DNA of 12,622 nt from Firmicutes bacterium ZCTH02-B6 (lineage in GTDB: Bacteria; Bacillota; Limnochordia; Limnochordales; ZCTH02-B6), in the NCBI GenBank assembly GCA_002159155.1, contig LZRQ01000101.1, positions 1 through 12,622 on the forward strand, written 5' to 3'. Under the pieces are notes generated by a model that did no database searches, was not told the DNA's origin, and saw only the letters and a program-made list of their open reading frames with translations. Each line of letters opens with the position of its first letter. The stretch's first letter is position 1. The translations under genes and the position numbers were made by a program. Below are positions 1-7,065 of this stretch, piece by piece.

Positions 1-824
1 GAATAGAACCACAGCTCGGTCCCGCCTAGGATGGTCCCCATGCGGGCCGCAAGGAAAATCCCCGCCTTGACCATCGTGGCCGAGTGCAAATAGGCGCTCA
101 CCGGCGTCGGTGCGGCCATGGCGCCCGGCAACCACAAGTGAAACGGCACTTGGGCCGATTTTGTAAACGCCCCCAGCAGGATCAGCAGTACCACGGCTGG
201 GTAGTACGGATGCGCGGTGATGTCCGAGGTCCGACGGGCCAGCTCCTGCAAGGACGTGGTACCAGCCGCCTGCCCCAGGAGAAGAAACCCGGCCAGCAGG
301 GCCAAGCCGCCCAGAACGGTGATCAGCATGGCCCTTAAGGCACCTTCCCGCGACTCGGCGCGAGTGTGCCAAAAACCGATAAGCAAGAACGAGCTGATGG
401 ACGTGATTTCCCAGAACATGTAGAGGGTCAACAGGTTGTCGGCGGTGACAACCCCCAGCATGGCGCCCATAAACAGGAGCAGGCAGACGTAAAACCGGCT
501 CAGGTCCTCTCCGGGGCCAAGGTAGGATGCCGAATACGCCACGACCAGAGTGCCGATGCCCGCGATAAGCAGGCCGAAAAGGAGGCCAAAGCCGTCCAGC
601 TTCAGAGAAAACTCAAGGCCGACAGCGGGCGCCCAGCGCCACACGGAAGCCAACGTCTCGCCACCGGCGAGTGCAGGCATGAGGCGGAAGAGATAGACGG
701 TGATGGCGGCCGGCACCGGCAGGAGAAGCCATCCCAGGTGCCGGTGAAACCGCCGCGCGGCAAGAGGCACCAGCACAGCGGCGGCGAAGGGCAGGAGGAC
801 CACAAGCTGCAGCACAGACGCCAT
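1..824 (-). CDS. mrpA: Na+/H+ antiporter subunit A (MrpA/MnhA), N-terminal part, cut by window edge
   Basis: The reverse strand encodes 274 residues with no stop before the window edge. The product is a multi-pass membrane protein of the proton-conducting family shared with complex I NuoL. The stretch around residues 130-151 (DNLLTLYMFWE, then ITSISSFLLIGFW) is typical of MrpA/MnhA rather than NuoL. Conserved charged residues expected for ion translocation are visible: E139 in the MFWE motif, K222 in GAFTKSAQVPFHLWLPGAM, and H247/K253 in AYLHSATMVKAG. These match the known MrpA glutamate and lysine positions closely. The ATG at 824 is preceded by AAGGGGG with a 6-base spacer, which fixes the start. 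MrpA is the large subunit of a multi-subunit Na+(Li+)/H+ antiporter for pH and sodium homeostasis. The rest of the mrp operon would lie to the left. It follows livF by 216 bases and probably has its own promoter. Confidence 0.9.
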   Translation of the reverse strand, partial: MASVLQLVVLLPFAAAVLVPLAARRFHRHLGWLLLPVPAAITVYLFRLMPALAGGETLASVWRWAPAVGLEFSLKLDGFGLLFGLLIAGIGTLVVAYSASYLGPGEDLSRFYVCLLLFMGAMLGVVTADNLLTLYMFWEITSISSFLLIGFWHTRAESREGALRAMLITVLGGLALLAGFLLLGQAAGTTSLQELARRTSDITAHPYYPAVVLLILLGAFTKSAQVPFHLWLPGAMAAPTPVSAYLHSATMVKAGIFLAARMGTILGGTELWFY

Positions 825-845
825 AGGTAACCCCCTTGGTCCGGT

Positions 846-883
846 GGTTGTCCGGGCGCGGTGCATAGAGCTGTCGGACAACC
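846..883 (-). promoter_or_regulatory. Inverted repeat in the mrpA 5' leader
   Basis: GGTTGTCCG at 846-854 and CGGACAACC at 875-883 are perfect 9-base complements separated by 20 bases. The structure sits just upstream of the mrpA ribosome binding site (about 831-837) in the 216-base gap after livF. It could be a leader hairpin or a protein-binding operator. No U-tract follows, so it is not an intrinsic terminator. Confidence 0.4.
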
Positions 884-971
884 GCGAGTGCCCACACGTA
901 TCAAGCGACGAGGCAGAGACAGGTGGGAAGCTGCGTGGATCGGACGAGCGCAAGGGACGCGCTCTTTCTAG

Positions 972-1001
972 AGTTTACCAGGCCCCAGGTCCGGTGCGCA
1001 A
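972..1001 (-). promoter_or_regulatory. Candidate sigma-A-like promoter for mrpA
   Basis: On the minus strand TTGCGC (996-1001) and TAAACT (972-977) are 18 bases apart, weak but recognisable -35 and -10 boxes. They lie in the livF-mrpA gap and would give a leader of about 140 bases containing the inverted repeat at 846-883. The match to consensus is partial, so this is a candidate only. Confidence 0.3.
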
Positions 1002-1040
1002 CGGTGGGATTTTCTGGAGCCGCCCGAGCGGCACCGGGCC

Positions 1041-1802
1041 CTACGCCCAGCGCCGCTTCGGCTTCCAACGGCGGTAGCCCTTGACCGACGTTTCCTTTTG
1101 TACGCCCAGGTACATCTCCTGGACGTTCTCGTTGGCCTTCAGCTGCTCGGCAGAGCCTTCCAACACGATGCGGCCGGTTTCCAGCACAAAACCGTAGTCG
1201 GCCACTTCCAGCGCCACCCGGGCGTTTTGCTCCACAAGAAGCATGGTGGTCCCTTGCCGGTTGATCTCTTTCAAGACCTGGAAGATCTCACTGACGAGCT
1301 TTGGCGCAAGGCCGACCGACGGTTCATCCAAAAGAAGCAGGCGCGGGCGCCCCAAAAGCGCCCGGCCGATGGCCAGCATTTGCTGTTCGCCCCCCGACAG
1401 CAGTCCGGCCAACTGGCGGTGGCGCTCTTTCAGGCGGGGAAACAGGCCAAACACCCGCTCCAGGTCTTCGCGCACCCCGGCGCGATCCGCGCGGCGGTAG
1501 GCGCCCAGCAACAGGTTTTCCATGACGGTGAGTTCGGGGAAGACACCCCTGCCTTCCAGCACGTGGGCGATCCCGAGCGCGGCGATATCTTCGGGGTCGA
1601 GGCCGTTGAGGCGCTTGCCCTCAAATTCGATGACGCCCTTTTCCGGCTGGTCCGGGATAAGGCCGCTGATGGTTCGCAGCAGCGTCGTCTTGCCGGCGCC
1701 GTTGGAGCCCAGCACCACGGCCAGCTGTCCTTCTTGCACCGTCAGGGAAAGGCCCCGCAGCACCGTCACGCGACCCTGGTAGCGGCTTTCCACATTACGC
1801 AC
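1041..1802 (-). CDS. livF: Branched-chain amino acid ABC transporter ATPase LivF
   Basis: A 253-residue ABC ATPase, one of the two cytoplasmic motors of the HAAT importer. Visible motifs are Walker A GSNGAGKTT (32-40), signature LSGGEQQ (135-141), Walker B LLLLDEP (155-161), and the LivF-typical VEQNA (190-194), where most ABC proteins have a histidine. The GTG start at 1802 overlaps the livG stop by 8 bases. However, the strong AGGAGG at 1821-1826 is 18 bases from this GTG and 9 bases from an in-frame CTG at 1811. A CTG start would give the more typical N-terminus MLAVRNVESRY, so the true start may be the CTG. The C-terminus carries an unusual basic tail (VKGYRRWKPKRRWA) after the usual YLG ending. 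Identification is firm; transported substrate is inferred from the family only. Confidence 0.93.
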   Translation of the reverse strand: MRNVESRYQGRVTVLRGLSLTVQEGQLAVVLGSNGAGKTTLLRTISGLIPDQPEKGVIEFEGKRLNGLDPEDIAALGIAHVLEGRGVFPELTVMENLLLGAYRRADRAGVREDLERVFGLFPRLKERHRQLAGLLSGGEQQMLAIGRALLGRPRLLLLDEPSVGLAPKLVSEIFQVLKEINRQGTTMLLVEQNARVALEVADYGFVLETGRIVLEGSAEQLKANENVQEMYLGVQKETSVKGYRRWKPKRRWA

Positions 1803-2616
1803 CGCGAGCAGCGCCCATCGCCTCCTCCCCTAGGTACGCCTCGATGACGCGCGGGTCCCGCTGCACGTCGGCCGGGGGCCCATTGGCGATCACCGAGCCC
1901 CGGTCCAGGACCACAATACGTTCTGAGATCTCCATGACCATCCGCAGGTCGTGTTCGACCAGGACGACCGCGATTCCCAGGTCCCTTTGGATATCCCGGA
2001 TCGTGAAGACGAGGTCCTGCTTTTCCTCCGCCGTCATGCCGGCCGACGGCTCGTCAAGGAGCAACAAGCGCGGTTCGGTGGCCAGCGCCCTTCCCACCTC
2101 CACCAGCTTCTGCTGGCCATAGGGAAGCGATGCGACCATGCGGTGGCGCACCGACTGCAGGTCCAGCAAATCCAGGATCTCTTCCACCCGGCGCCGCTGC
2201 GCGACCTCATCCCGCCACCACCGGGGCGTGGAAAAGGCGGCCGAGAAGAAGCCCGAGCGCACGTGCAGGTGCCGGCCGAGGAGCAGGTTATCCAGAACGG
2301 TCATATGGCGAAAGAGCTCAATGTTCTGGAACGTGCGCGCTATCCCAAGCGCCGAGATCTTATCCGGCCTCAACCCGACGATATTGCGCCCGTTAAACCG
2401 GATCTCGCCCGACGACGGCCGGTACAAGCCGGTGATACAGTTGAACAGGCTGGTTTTCCCGGCACCGTTTGGCCCGATGACGGACATGAGCTCCCCCGGC
2501 CGCACCGTGAGGTGCACGTCGGTGAGGGCCTGGATGCCGCCAAAGCGGAGGCTGAGGCGCCGGACCTCCAGTAGAGGTCCGGCGCCTGTTTTGTTGCCGT
2601 TGATGTTCACTGCCAT
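1795..2616 (-). CDS. livG: Branched-chain amino acid ABC transporter ATPase LivG
   Basis: A 273-residue ABC ATPase that pairs with LivF. Motifs are Walker A GPNGAGKT (48-55), Q-loop in ARTFQNIELF (Q97), LivG-type signature LPYGQQK (164-170), Walker B LLLLDEP (184-190) and H-loop VEHD (H222). The C-terminus VIEAYLGEEA is typical of LivG. I chose the ATG at 2616, 7 bases after the livK stop. An in-frame TTG at 2622 would add two residues. No strong ribosome binding site is visible, so translation is probably coupled to livK. It overlaps livF by 8 bases at its 3' end. The ATPase hydrolyses ATP on the cytoplasmic face to drive uptake through LivH/LivM. Confidence 0.94.
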   Translation of the reverse strand: MAVNINGNKTGAGPLLEVRRLSLRFGGIQALTDVHLTVRPGELMSVIGPNGAGKTSLFNCITGLYRPSSGEIRFNGRNIVGLRPDKISALGIARTFQNIELFRHMTVLDNLLLGRHLHVRSGFFSAAFSTPRWWRDEVAQRRRVEEILDLLDLQSVRHRMVASLPYGQQKLVEVGRALATEPRLLLLDEPSAGMTAEEKQDLVFTIRDIQRDLGIAVVLVEHDLRMVMEISERIVVLDRGSVIANGPPADVQRDPRVIEAYLGEEAMGAARGA

Positions 2617-2623
2617 GATCAAC

Positions 2624-3820
2624 TCAGAACTCGACCGGATACTCGATCCAGTCCGTCAGCCGCTCCGGCACGCCGCCCACCATGCGCGACAGGAAGATCC
2701 GGTTGATGCCCTGCCGGCGGCCTGGACCGAAGGTCACGCCCCGCAAAATCTCCCCGTCCCAGTCCTTGATGGACTCCATCGCAGCCACAAAGGATTCCTT
2801 GGTCAAGTTGGGACCGGCCCGGCGAAAGCCTTCCAGCATCGGCTCGATAAAGGTGACGCCGGCCAGGGCGTTGAAGGCCATGGTGGCCAGCTCTGGATTG
2901 CGCTCGACCAGGATCTGCAGGACGCGGTCCACCTTTTCATCGGTACCCGGGTAGGGGAAGTACGACGGCACGATCACCCCGTCCCACGCCGGACCGGCCA
3001 GGCGAGCCATGACCGGATCCGCCAAGGTGAAGGACGAAAGAATCTGCGGGCGCGGGTTGAGCTGTGCCAGCGCCGCCGCCGCCATCGCGCCGTGGTTGGG
3101 CGTGGCATACAGGATGACGGCCTCGGCCCGGGCCTCGCCGATGCGCAGCGCATGGACGCTCAAGTCGGCATCCGTGAGCTCATAGGAGACCTCCGCCACG
3201 GGCGCCATTCCCAGCTCCGCCAGGGCGTCCCGCACGCCCCTCAAGCCGTTCATACCGTACTGGTCGTTCTGGTAGACAACGGCGATGCGCTGCAGGCCCA
3301 GCTCCTCGACCGCGTAGCGGGCCAAGATTTTGGCTTCTTGATAGTAGTTGGGATACGTCACAAATAGATAGTGGATGTCGGGATTCCCAATCCACGGGTC
3401 AGACTCCACCGCGGGCGTCATCCAGACGACCTCATTGCGGAACATGTAGTCGCGCACGGCAGCGGCGTTGGCCGAGCCGATCATGCCCACGATGCCAAAG
3501 ACGCCCACCCGCTCCACCAGTTCGCGCACGTTTGCCACAGCGCGCGGGGGCTGGTAGCCGTCGTCCCGGATCTCAAACCGGAAAGTGCGGCCGTGGATGC
3601 CGCCCTGCTCGTTGATGTACTGGAGATACGCCTCCACGCCCCGGGCCGTCGCGCCCCACGGCGCCGCCGGCCCGGACAGGGGTGCGGTCGTGCCCAGGAT
3701 GATCTCCGTCGGAGTGATGCCGCGCTCCTGGGCCGCGGTCGGCAACGCTGCCAGCACGGCCATGATCAGGGCCAACCCCAACGCAATGCGAGCACGAGAA
3801 ACAAGTCGCAAACTCTTCAA
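2624..3820 (-). CDS. livK: Branched-chain amino acid ABC transporter substrate-binding protein (LivK-like)
   Basis: A 398-residue Peripla_BP_6 type binding protein that captures substrate outside the membrane and delivers it to LivH/LivM. Residues 1-30 form a signal peptide: a basic start with four Arg/Lys, a hydrophobic core around LALIMAVLAAL, and a likely cleavage site after PTAAQ. The mature start GITPTEIILGTTAPLSGP and the following GATARGVEAYLQYINEQGGIHG are hallmarks of the family. There is no cysteine in the whole protein and hence no lipobox, which is unusual for a single-membrane Gram-positive. The start is TTG at 3820 directly behind AGAGGGGG. Another TTG at 3811, three codons in, has better spacing. 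The ligand could be leucine/isoleucine/valine, other amino acids, amides or aromatic acids; the sequence does not decide. Confidence 0.92.
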   Translation of the reverse strand: MKSLRLVSRARIALGLALIMAVLAALPTAAQERGITPTEIILGTTAPLSGPAAPWGATARGVEAYLQYINEQGGIHGRTFRFEIRDDGYQPPRAVANVRELVERVGVFGIVGMIGSANAAAVRDYMFRNEVVWMTPAVESDPWIGNPDIHYLFVTYPNYYQEAKILARYAVEELGLQRIAVVYQNDQYGMNGLRGVRDALAELGMAPVAEVSYELTDADLSVHALRIGEARAEAVILYATPNHGAMAAAALAQLNPRPQILSSFTLADPVMARLAGPAWDGVIVPSYFPYPGTDEKVDRVLQILVERNPELATMAFNALAGVTFIEPMLEGFRRAGPNLTKESFVAAMESIKDWDGEILRGVTFGPGRRQGINRIFLSRMVGGVPERLTDWIEYPVEF

Positions 3821-3854
3821 CCCCCTCTAAGCCCCGTTTTTTGGATATTTTCCC

Positions 3855-3891
3855 GCGCGCCTGACGTTTGCGCGCTTGCCTGACGTTTTGC
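3855..3891 (-). promoter_or_regulatory. Tandem 11-base repeat upstream of livK, candidate operator
   Basis: GCCTGACGTTT occurs at 3859-3869 and again at 3878-3888, a direct repeat of 19-base period in the 159-base livH-livK gap. The first copy is bracketed by GCGCGC at 3855-3860 and 3870-3875, which can pair as a short hairpin. A closely related CTGACGTCTTTGC lies before livM at 5937-5949. An A/T-rich patch (about 3837-3852), which could hold a promoter, lies between the repeats and livK. A regulator-binding site is inferred; no known consensus was matched. Confidence 0.35.
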
Positions 3892-3979
3892 CGCGCCCGC
3901 CGTTCCGCACATCCCCCCTCCGCACTGCCCGCCAGCGTGCCAGCCGTGTATGGACCTGGCCGTACCAGAACCTAGGCCG

Positions 3980-4855
3980 CTAGACGCGTCGCATGAACTT
4001 ATGTCCAAAAAGGCCCTCCGGCCGCACCAAGAGCACGGCGATAATGATCAGGAAGGCAACCGTCGTCCGCAGCGACGTGGACACGTAGCCGCCGAAAAGG
4101 TTTTCCGCGACGCCAATGATGAGCGACCCGACGATGGCCCCGGGGAGACTGTCCAGGCCGCCCAGCACCGCACCGGCGAACCCCTTGAGGAACGGGTCAA
4201 ACATCATCGACGGGTTGACCAGCGTCACGGGCGCGAGCAACATGCCGGCGATGGCTCCGAGGGTTGCCGACACCCCCCAGGTGACGGCAAACACCCGCCG
4301 CACCGGGATGCCTAGCACCCTGGCCGCCACATCGTTTTGCGACACCGCCCGCATGGCTAGGCCAAACCTGGTCTTTTGGACCAGGACGTACAGGCCCAGC
4401 ATGGCCACAACGGCCACGGCAAAGCTACCCAAGGCCACTTGATTGACCGAGACGCCTGCGATGCGGTAGACGACCGCCCGGGATAAGGGGAACGGGAGCA
4501 CTTTGGTGTCCGCTCCCCAGACGACGACGGCCAGGCCGCTCAACACCAAGGAGAAACCGGCCGTGGTGATGATCTGTCCCAGGAGCGTTGCCTCCTTGAC
4601 GGGCCGCAGCACGAAAAAATAGAACAGGGCGCCCAGTGCAAAGCCTGCTGCCAACGTCAGCACCGCGGCCGGCCCGAAGGCGACCCCGGCCACCGTCAAC
4701 AGGCTGTAGGCCACCATGGTCGAGATCATGGACATGTCGCCGTGGGCGAAGTTGAGCACGCGCGAGGTCCGGTACAAGAGCACGATCCCAAGAGCAACCA
4801 GCGCATACAAGCTGCCGATGGACAGCCCGCTGACCACCAACTGCCAGAAAAACAA
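3980..4855 (-). CDS. livH: Branched-chain amino acid ABC transporter permease LivH
   Basis: A 291-residue inner-membrane permease of the HAAT family, with many hydrophobic segments. Diagnostic stretches are SIGSLYALVALGIVLLYR near the N-terminus, then LNFAHGDMSM, and near the C-terminus GFAGAVLGGLDSLPGAIVGS. I chose TTG at 4855 because GGAAGGGGA (4866-4874) lies about ten bases before it and the resulting N-terminus (LFFWQLVVSGLSIGSLYAL) is family-like. The longest frame starts at GTG 4924, would add 23 non-membrane residues and would overlap livM by 43 bases. With the shorter start the gap from livM is 26 bases. LivH forms the transmembrane channel together with LivM. Confidence 0.92.
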   Translation of the reverse strand: MFFWQLVVSGLSIGSLYALVALGIVLLYRTSRVLNFAHGDMSMISTMVAYSLLTVAGVAFGPAAVLTLAAGFALGALFYFFVLRPVKEATLLGQIITTAGFSLVLSGLAVVVWGADTKVLPFPLSRAVVYRIAGVSVNQVALGSFAVAVVAMLGLYVLVQKTRFGLAMRAVSQNDVAARVLGIPVRRVFAVTWGVSATLGAIAGMLLAPVTLVNPSMMFDPFLKGFAGAVLGGLDSLPGAIVGSLIIGVAENLFGGYVSTSLRTTVAFLIIIAVLLVRPEGLFGHKFMRRV

Positions 4856-4881
4856 GGCCTGGCGTCCCCTTCCGCGGCCGG

Positions 4882-5892
4882 CTACAGCGGCCAGGTTTTG
4901 CTCCAGAGCTTGATCTTGAGCCACCGCCCGTAAAGGCCGAGCGGTTCGATGGCCATGACGAGAATGACGACGGCGCCGTACACGACCGGCAGGTACTCCT
5001 GCGCGCGAGAGAGTCCAAACTGGAGCAGGCTCAACAGGGTCGCTCCGAACATGCTCCCAGGGATAGTGCCAAGCCCGCCGACGACCACCATGGCCAGGTA
5101 ATAGATGGACTCATACAGGTTAAACATGGTGGGCTCCAAGTACTGGATGACGTACGCCTCCAGTGCCCCGCCAAATCCTGCGTAGAAGGCGCTCACGGCA
5201 AAGGCAAGGGTCTTGTAGTAGCGCAAGTTGACGCCGGTCACTTCGGCTGCGATGTCGCTGTCCCGCAGTGCGACAAAGGCTCGCCCCACGTGGGATCGGG
5301 TCAGGTTGAACGCCACCAAGCTCAGTAAAACAACGCTCGTCCACACGAGGAAATACAAGCTGCGGTCGGTGTCCAGCCACCACGGCCCGATCCGGGGTGT
5401 GGGCACAAAGAGCCCGATCCGGCCGCCGGACACTGCGGGCCAGTTGATCAGGATCTGCTGCACCGCGAGGCCGAAGCCGAGCGTGACGATGGAGAGATAC
5501 GGGCCTTCGAGTCGCAAGGCCGGCAGTCCGACCAACACGCCAAAGACGGCCGCCGAGGCTCCACCCACGAGCAACGCCACCCAGAAGGGACCGCCCAGCC
5601 ACTGAAAGAAGGCCGCCCGCTCCAGCGCGGTGACGAAATGCGTCGCGGCATACGCCCCGATAGCCACGAACCCCACATGACCGAGGGAAATTTGTCCCGT
5701 GTAGCCCACTAGGAGGTTAAGCCCGATCGCGACGATGATCTTGATGCCGATGATGTTGGCAATGTAAAGTTGATACCCTCGTAAGAGCCACGGGGCGCCC
5801 AGCAGCGCCACCGCCAGCAGGGCGACGCCCATCCACCCTGCCCAGCCCCGTACTAGCGCCATCTCTTCTTCATACTTTTGGATAAGTTGCAT
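4882..5892 (-). CDS. livM: Branched-chain amino acid ABC transporter permease LivM
   Basis: A 336-residue multi-spanning permease, partner of LivH. The segment NLLVGYTGQISLGHVGFVAIGAYAA is the family signature, followed by GLPALRLEGPYLSIVTLGFG and, towards the C-terminus, VVVGGLGTIPGSMFGA. The ATG at 5892 is preceded by GAGGGAG with a 6-base spacer and gives the N-terminus MQLIQKYEEEMALVRGW. The frame stays open upstream to 6000, but those 36 residues lack family character. It is the first gene of the liv cluster, 104 bases behind the end of the decayed acyl-CoA dehydrogenase. That gap holds a CTGACGTCTTTGC motif also found before livK. Confidence 0.93.
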   Translation of the reverse strand: MQLIQKYEEEMALVRGWAGWMGVALLAVALLGAPWLLRGYQLYIANIIGIKIIVAIGLNLLVGYTGQISLGHVGFVAIGAYAATHFVTALERAAFFQWLGGPFWVALLVGGASAAVFGVLVGLPALRLEGPYLSIVTLGFGLAVQQILINWPAVSGGRIGLFVPTPRIGPWWLDTDRSLYFLVWTSVVLLSLVAFNLTRSHVGRAFVALRDSDIAAEVTGVNLRYYKTLAFAVSAFYAGFGGALEAYVIQYLEPTMFNLYESIYYLAMVVVGGLGTIPGSMFGATLLSLLQFGLSRAQEYLPVVYGAVVILVMAIEPLGLYGRWLKIKLWSKTWPL

Positions 5893-5936
5893 CGGCTGCT
5901 CCCTCGTCGCACGCTTCCTTGGAACAGGGGACATTT

Positions 5937-5949
5937 CTGACGTCTTTGC
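5937..5949 (-). promoter_or_regulatory. Motif upstream of livM shared with the livK upstream region
   Basis: CTGACGTCTTTGC here matches CTGACGTTTTGC (3880-3891) and CTGACGTTTGC (3861-3871) except for a varying number of pyrimidines between CTGACGT and GC. It lies 45 bases upstream of the livM start, in noncoding DNA. A shared operator for the liv genes is an inference. Confidence 0.3.
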
Positions 5950-5996
5950 CGACAGTATTCCACATACGGGTACGGCTTCCTGCTCTAGCCGCCGCG

Positions 5997-7018
5997 TCAA
6001 TGCCTCGCCGTTTCGGCCGCCTCAGGCGCGTCCGGGCCAGCCACTGGGCCACCAACAGCGTCCAGTTTGGGGCTCAACGCCCGCAAGACCTCCAGCGCCT
6101 GGATGTTGGCCGGGCCTTCCCACACCGGCACCACTTGGGCATCCCGTAGAAGCCGGTGGTAGCGAAGCAGCAGGTCACCGAAGGCTGTACGCCGGGAGGC
6201 ATAGACGCCGGCCTCCAGGAAAGCGCGTCGCATGAGTCCTGCCGAGCCGAAGGCGTTGTCGATGCGGGAAAACTGCAACGCCTCCATCATCAGCCGGAAA
6301 CCGTCGGGTGGCGGGGCGATCAGCTCCGCTTGGGCTTGGTTGAGCTCGATCTCACCCGTCGCCACGCTGATCGTCCCCAGCTTGTCCTTGAGCCGGCGAA
6401 TCCGGTACGAGTTGAGCCGGCCGTCAGGGAGCAGCCGGGGCACCAGATACAGCGCCAGCCCCTTGGTGCCTGCCGGCGCGCCCTTAGGCCTGGCGGTCAC
6501 CAGGGCCACGTCGGCATCGGCATTGCTGCAAAACCATTTTTCCCCGGACAGCCGCCACGTCCCGTCCGGCAGCGGGCTGCCCTACCGTGCCGTAGCGAGC
6601 CAAGACGTGGGCGGTGGCCCCGGTTAGGGTTACGGGGCATGCCCCGTGTCGGCCTGGCTGATGAGGGATACCGAGACAAAGTGAAACGTGGGCGGGAGAG
6701 GATCCGGTCCAAAACACTGCCCGGCGGCGCCCAGCCCCTATGCCTGCCGCCGGCCCTCGAGCAGCAGAGGATTGTACTCGACCCTGTTAATCGGGTTTCC
6801 GTCGCGGGCGTGGGTGACAAGGCGAGGACGGGCGAACCGATCCGTGTACTCCGCCTGCTCATCAAAGAGAGTGCCGGCCAGCTGGCCGAGGCGGGTCAAG
6901 GCAACTTCAGCGCGCTCGCGCTTTTCGGGCGCCCATGCGCCCGCCAAAAGCCGGCGCAGCCAAGGATCGGCAAGGTAGAAGTTGAGCCCCGGACCTGGGG
7001 AATGCGCCCGAGGTCCAT
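5997..7018 (-). pseudogene. Decayed acyl-CoA dehydrogenase (AidB-like family)
   Basis: Pieces of an acyl-CoA dehydrogenase appear in order but in different frames. The original start was probably ATG at 7018, behind a GGAGGAG...GGGAGGGGG leader. The N-terminal domain (GLNFYLADPWLRRLLAG to INRVEYNPLLLEGRRQA) needs a frame change just after the start and ends in TAG at 6738-6740, where a tyrosine codon is expected. FHFVSVSLISQADTGHA continues in that frame to about 6645, then CPVTLTGATAHVLARYGT in a second frame. LPDGTWRLSGEKWFCSNADADVALVTA onward lies in a third frame. Between RYGT and LPDGTW the family's W-T-E-K-Q-G-G-S-D region is missing. Around 6150-6175 the helical domain is deleted in frame (RRTAFGDLL joined to LRDAQVVPVWEG). 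The C-terminus is short. At about 1.0 kb it is well below the usual 1.6 kb. It lies 47 bases behind the pfkA stop, so it was probably the distal gene of that operon. Non-functional with high confidence; exact subfamily uncertain. Confidence 0.85.
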
Positions 7019-7065
7019 CGGTCCGCCCCCCTCCCCGACTCCTCCCCGCAAAAGTGGTGGGCCGG

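Noticed and set aside
366..830. 154-residue plus-strand open frame at the left end
   Set aside because: The minus strand here encodes a clear MrpA N-terminus; the plus product is charged low-complexity sequence.
1009..1040. GC-rich inverted repeat just after the livF stop, considered as a terminator
   Set aside because: GCCCG/CGGGC can pair, but the stem is only five bases and no U-tract follows.
1098..1847. 249-residue plus-strand open frame
   Set aside because: It is the antisense of livF, with no ribosome binding site and no domain.
2138..3367. 409-residue plus-strand open frame
   Set aside because: It lies fully antisense to livG and livK, has no family features, and long antisense frames are expected at this GC content.
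5940..6002. TTGACG on the minus strand before livM, considered as a -35 box
   Set aside because: No acceptable -10 box lies 16-19 bases downstream, and part of it is the stop codon context of the pseudogene.
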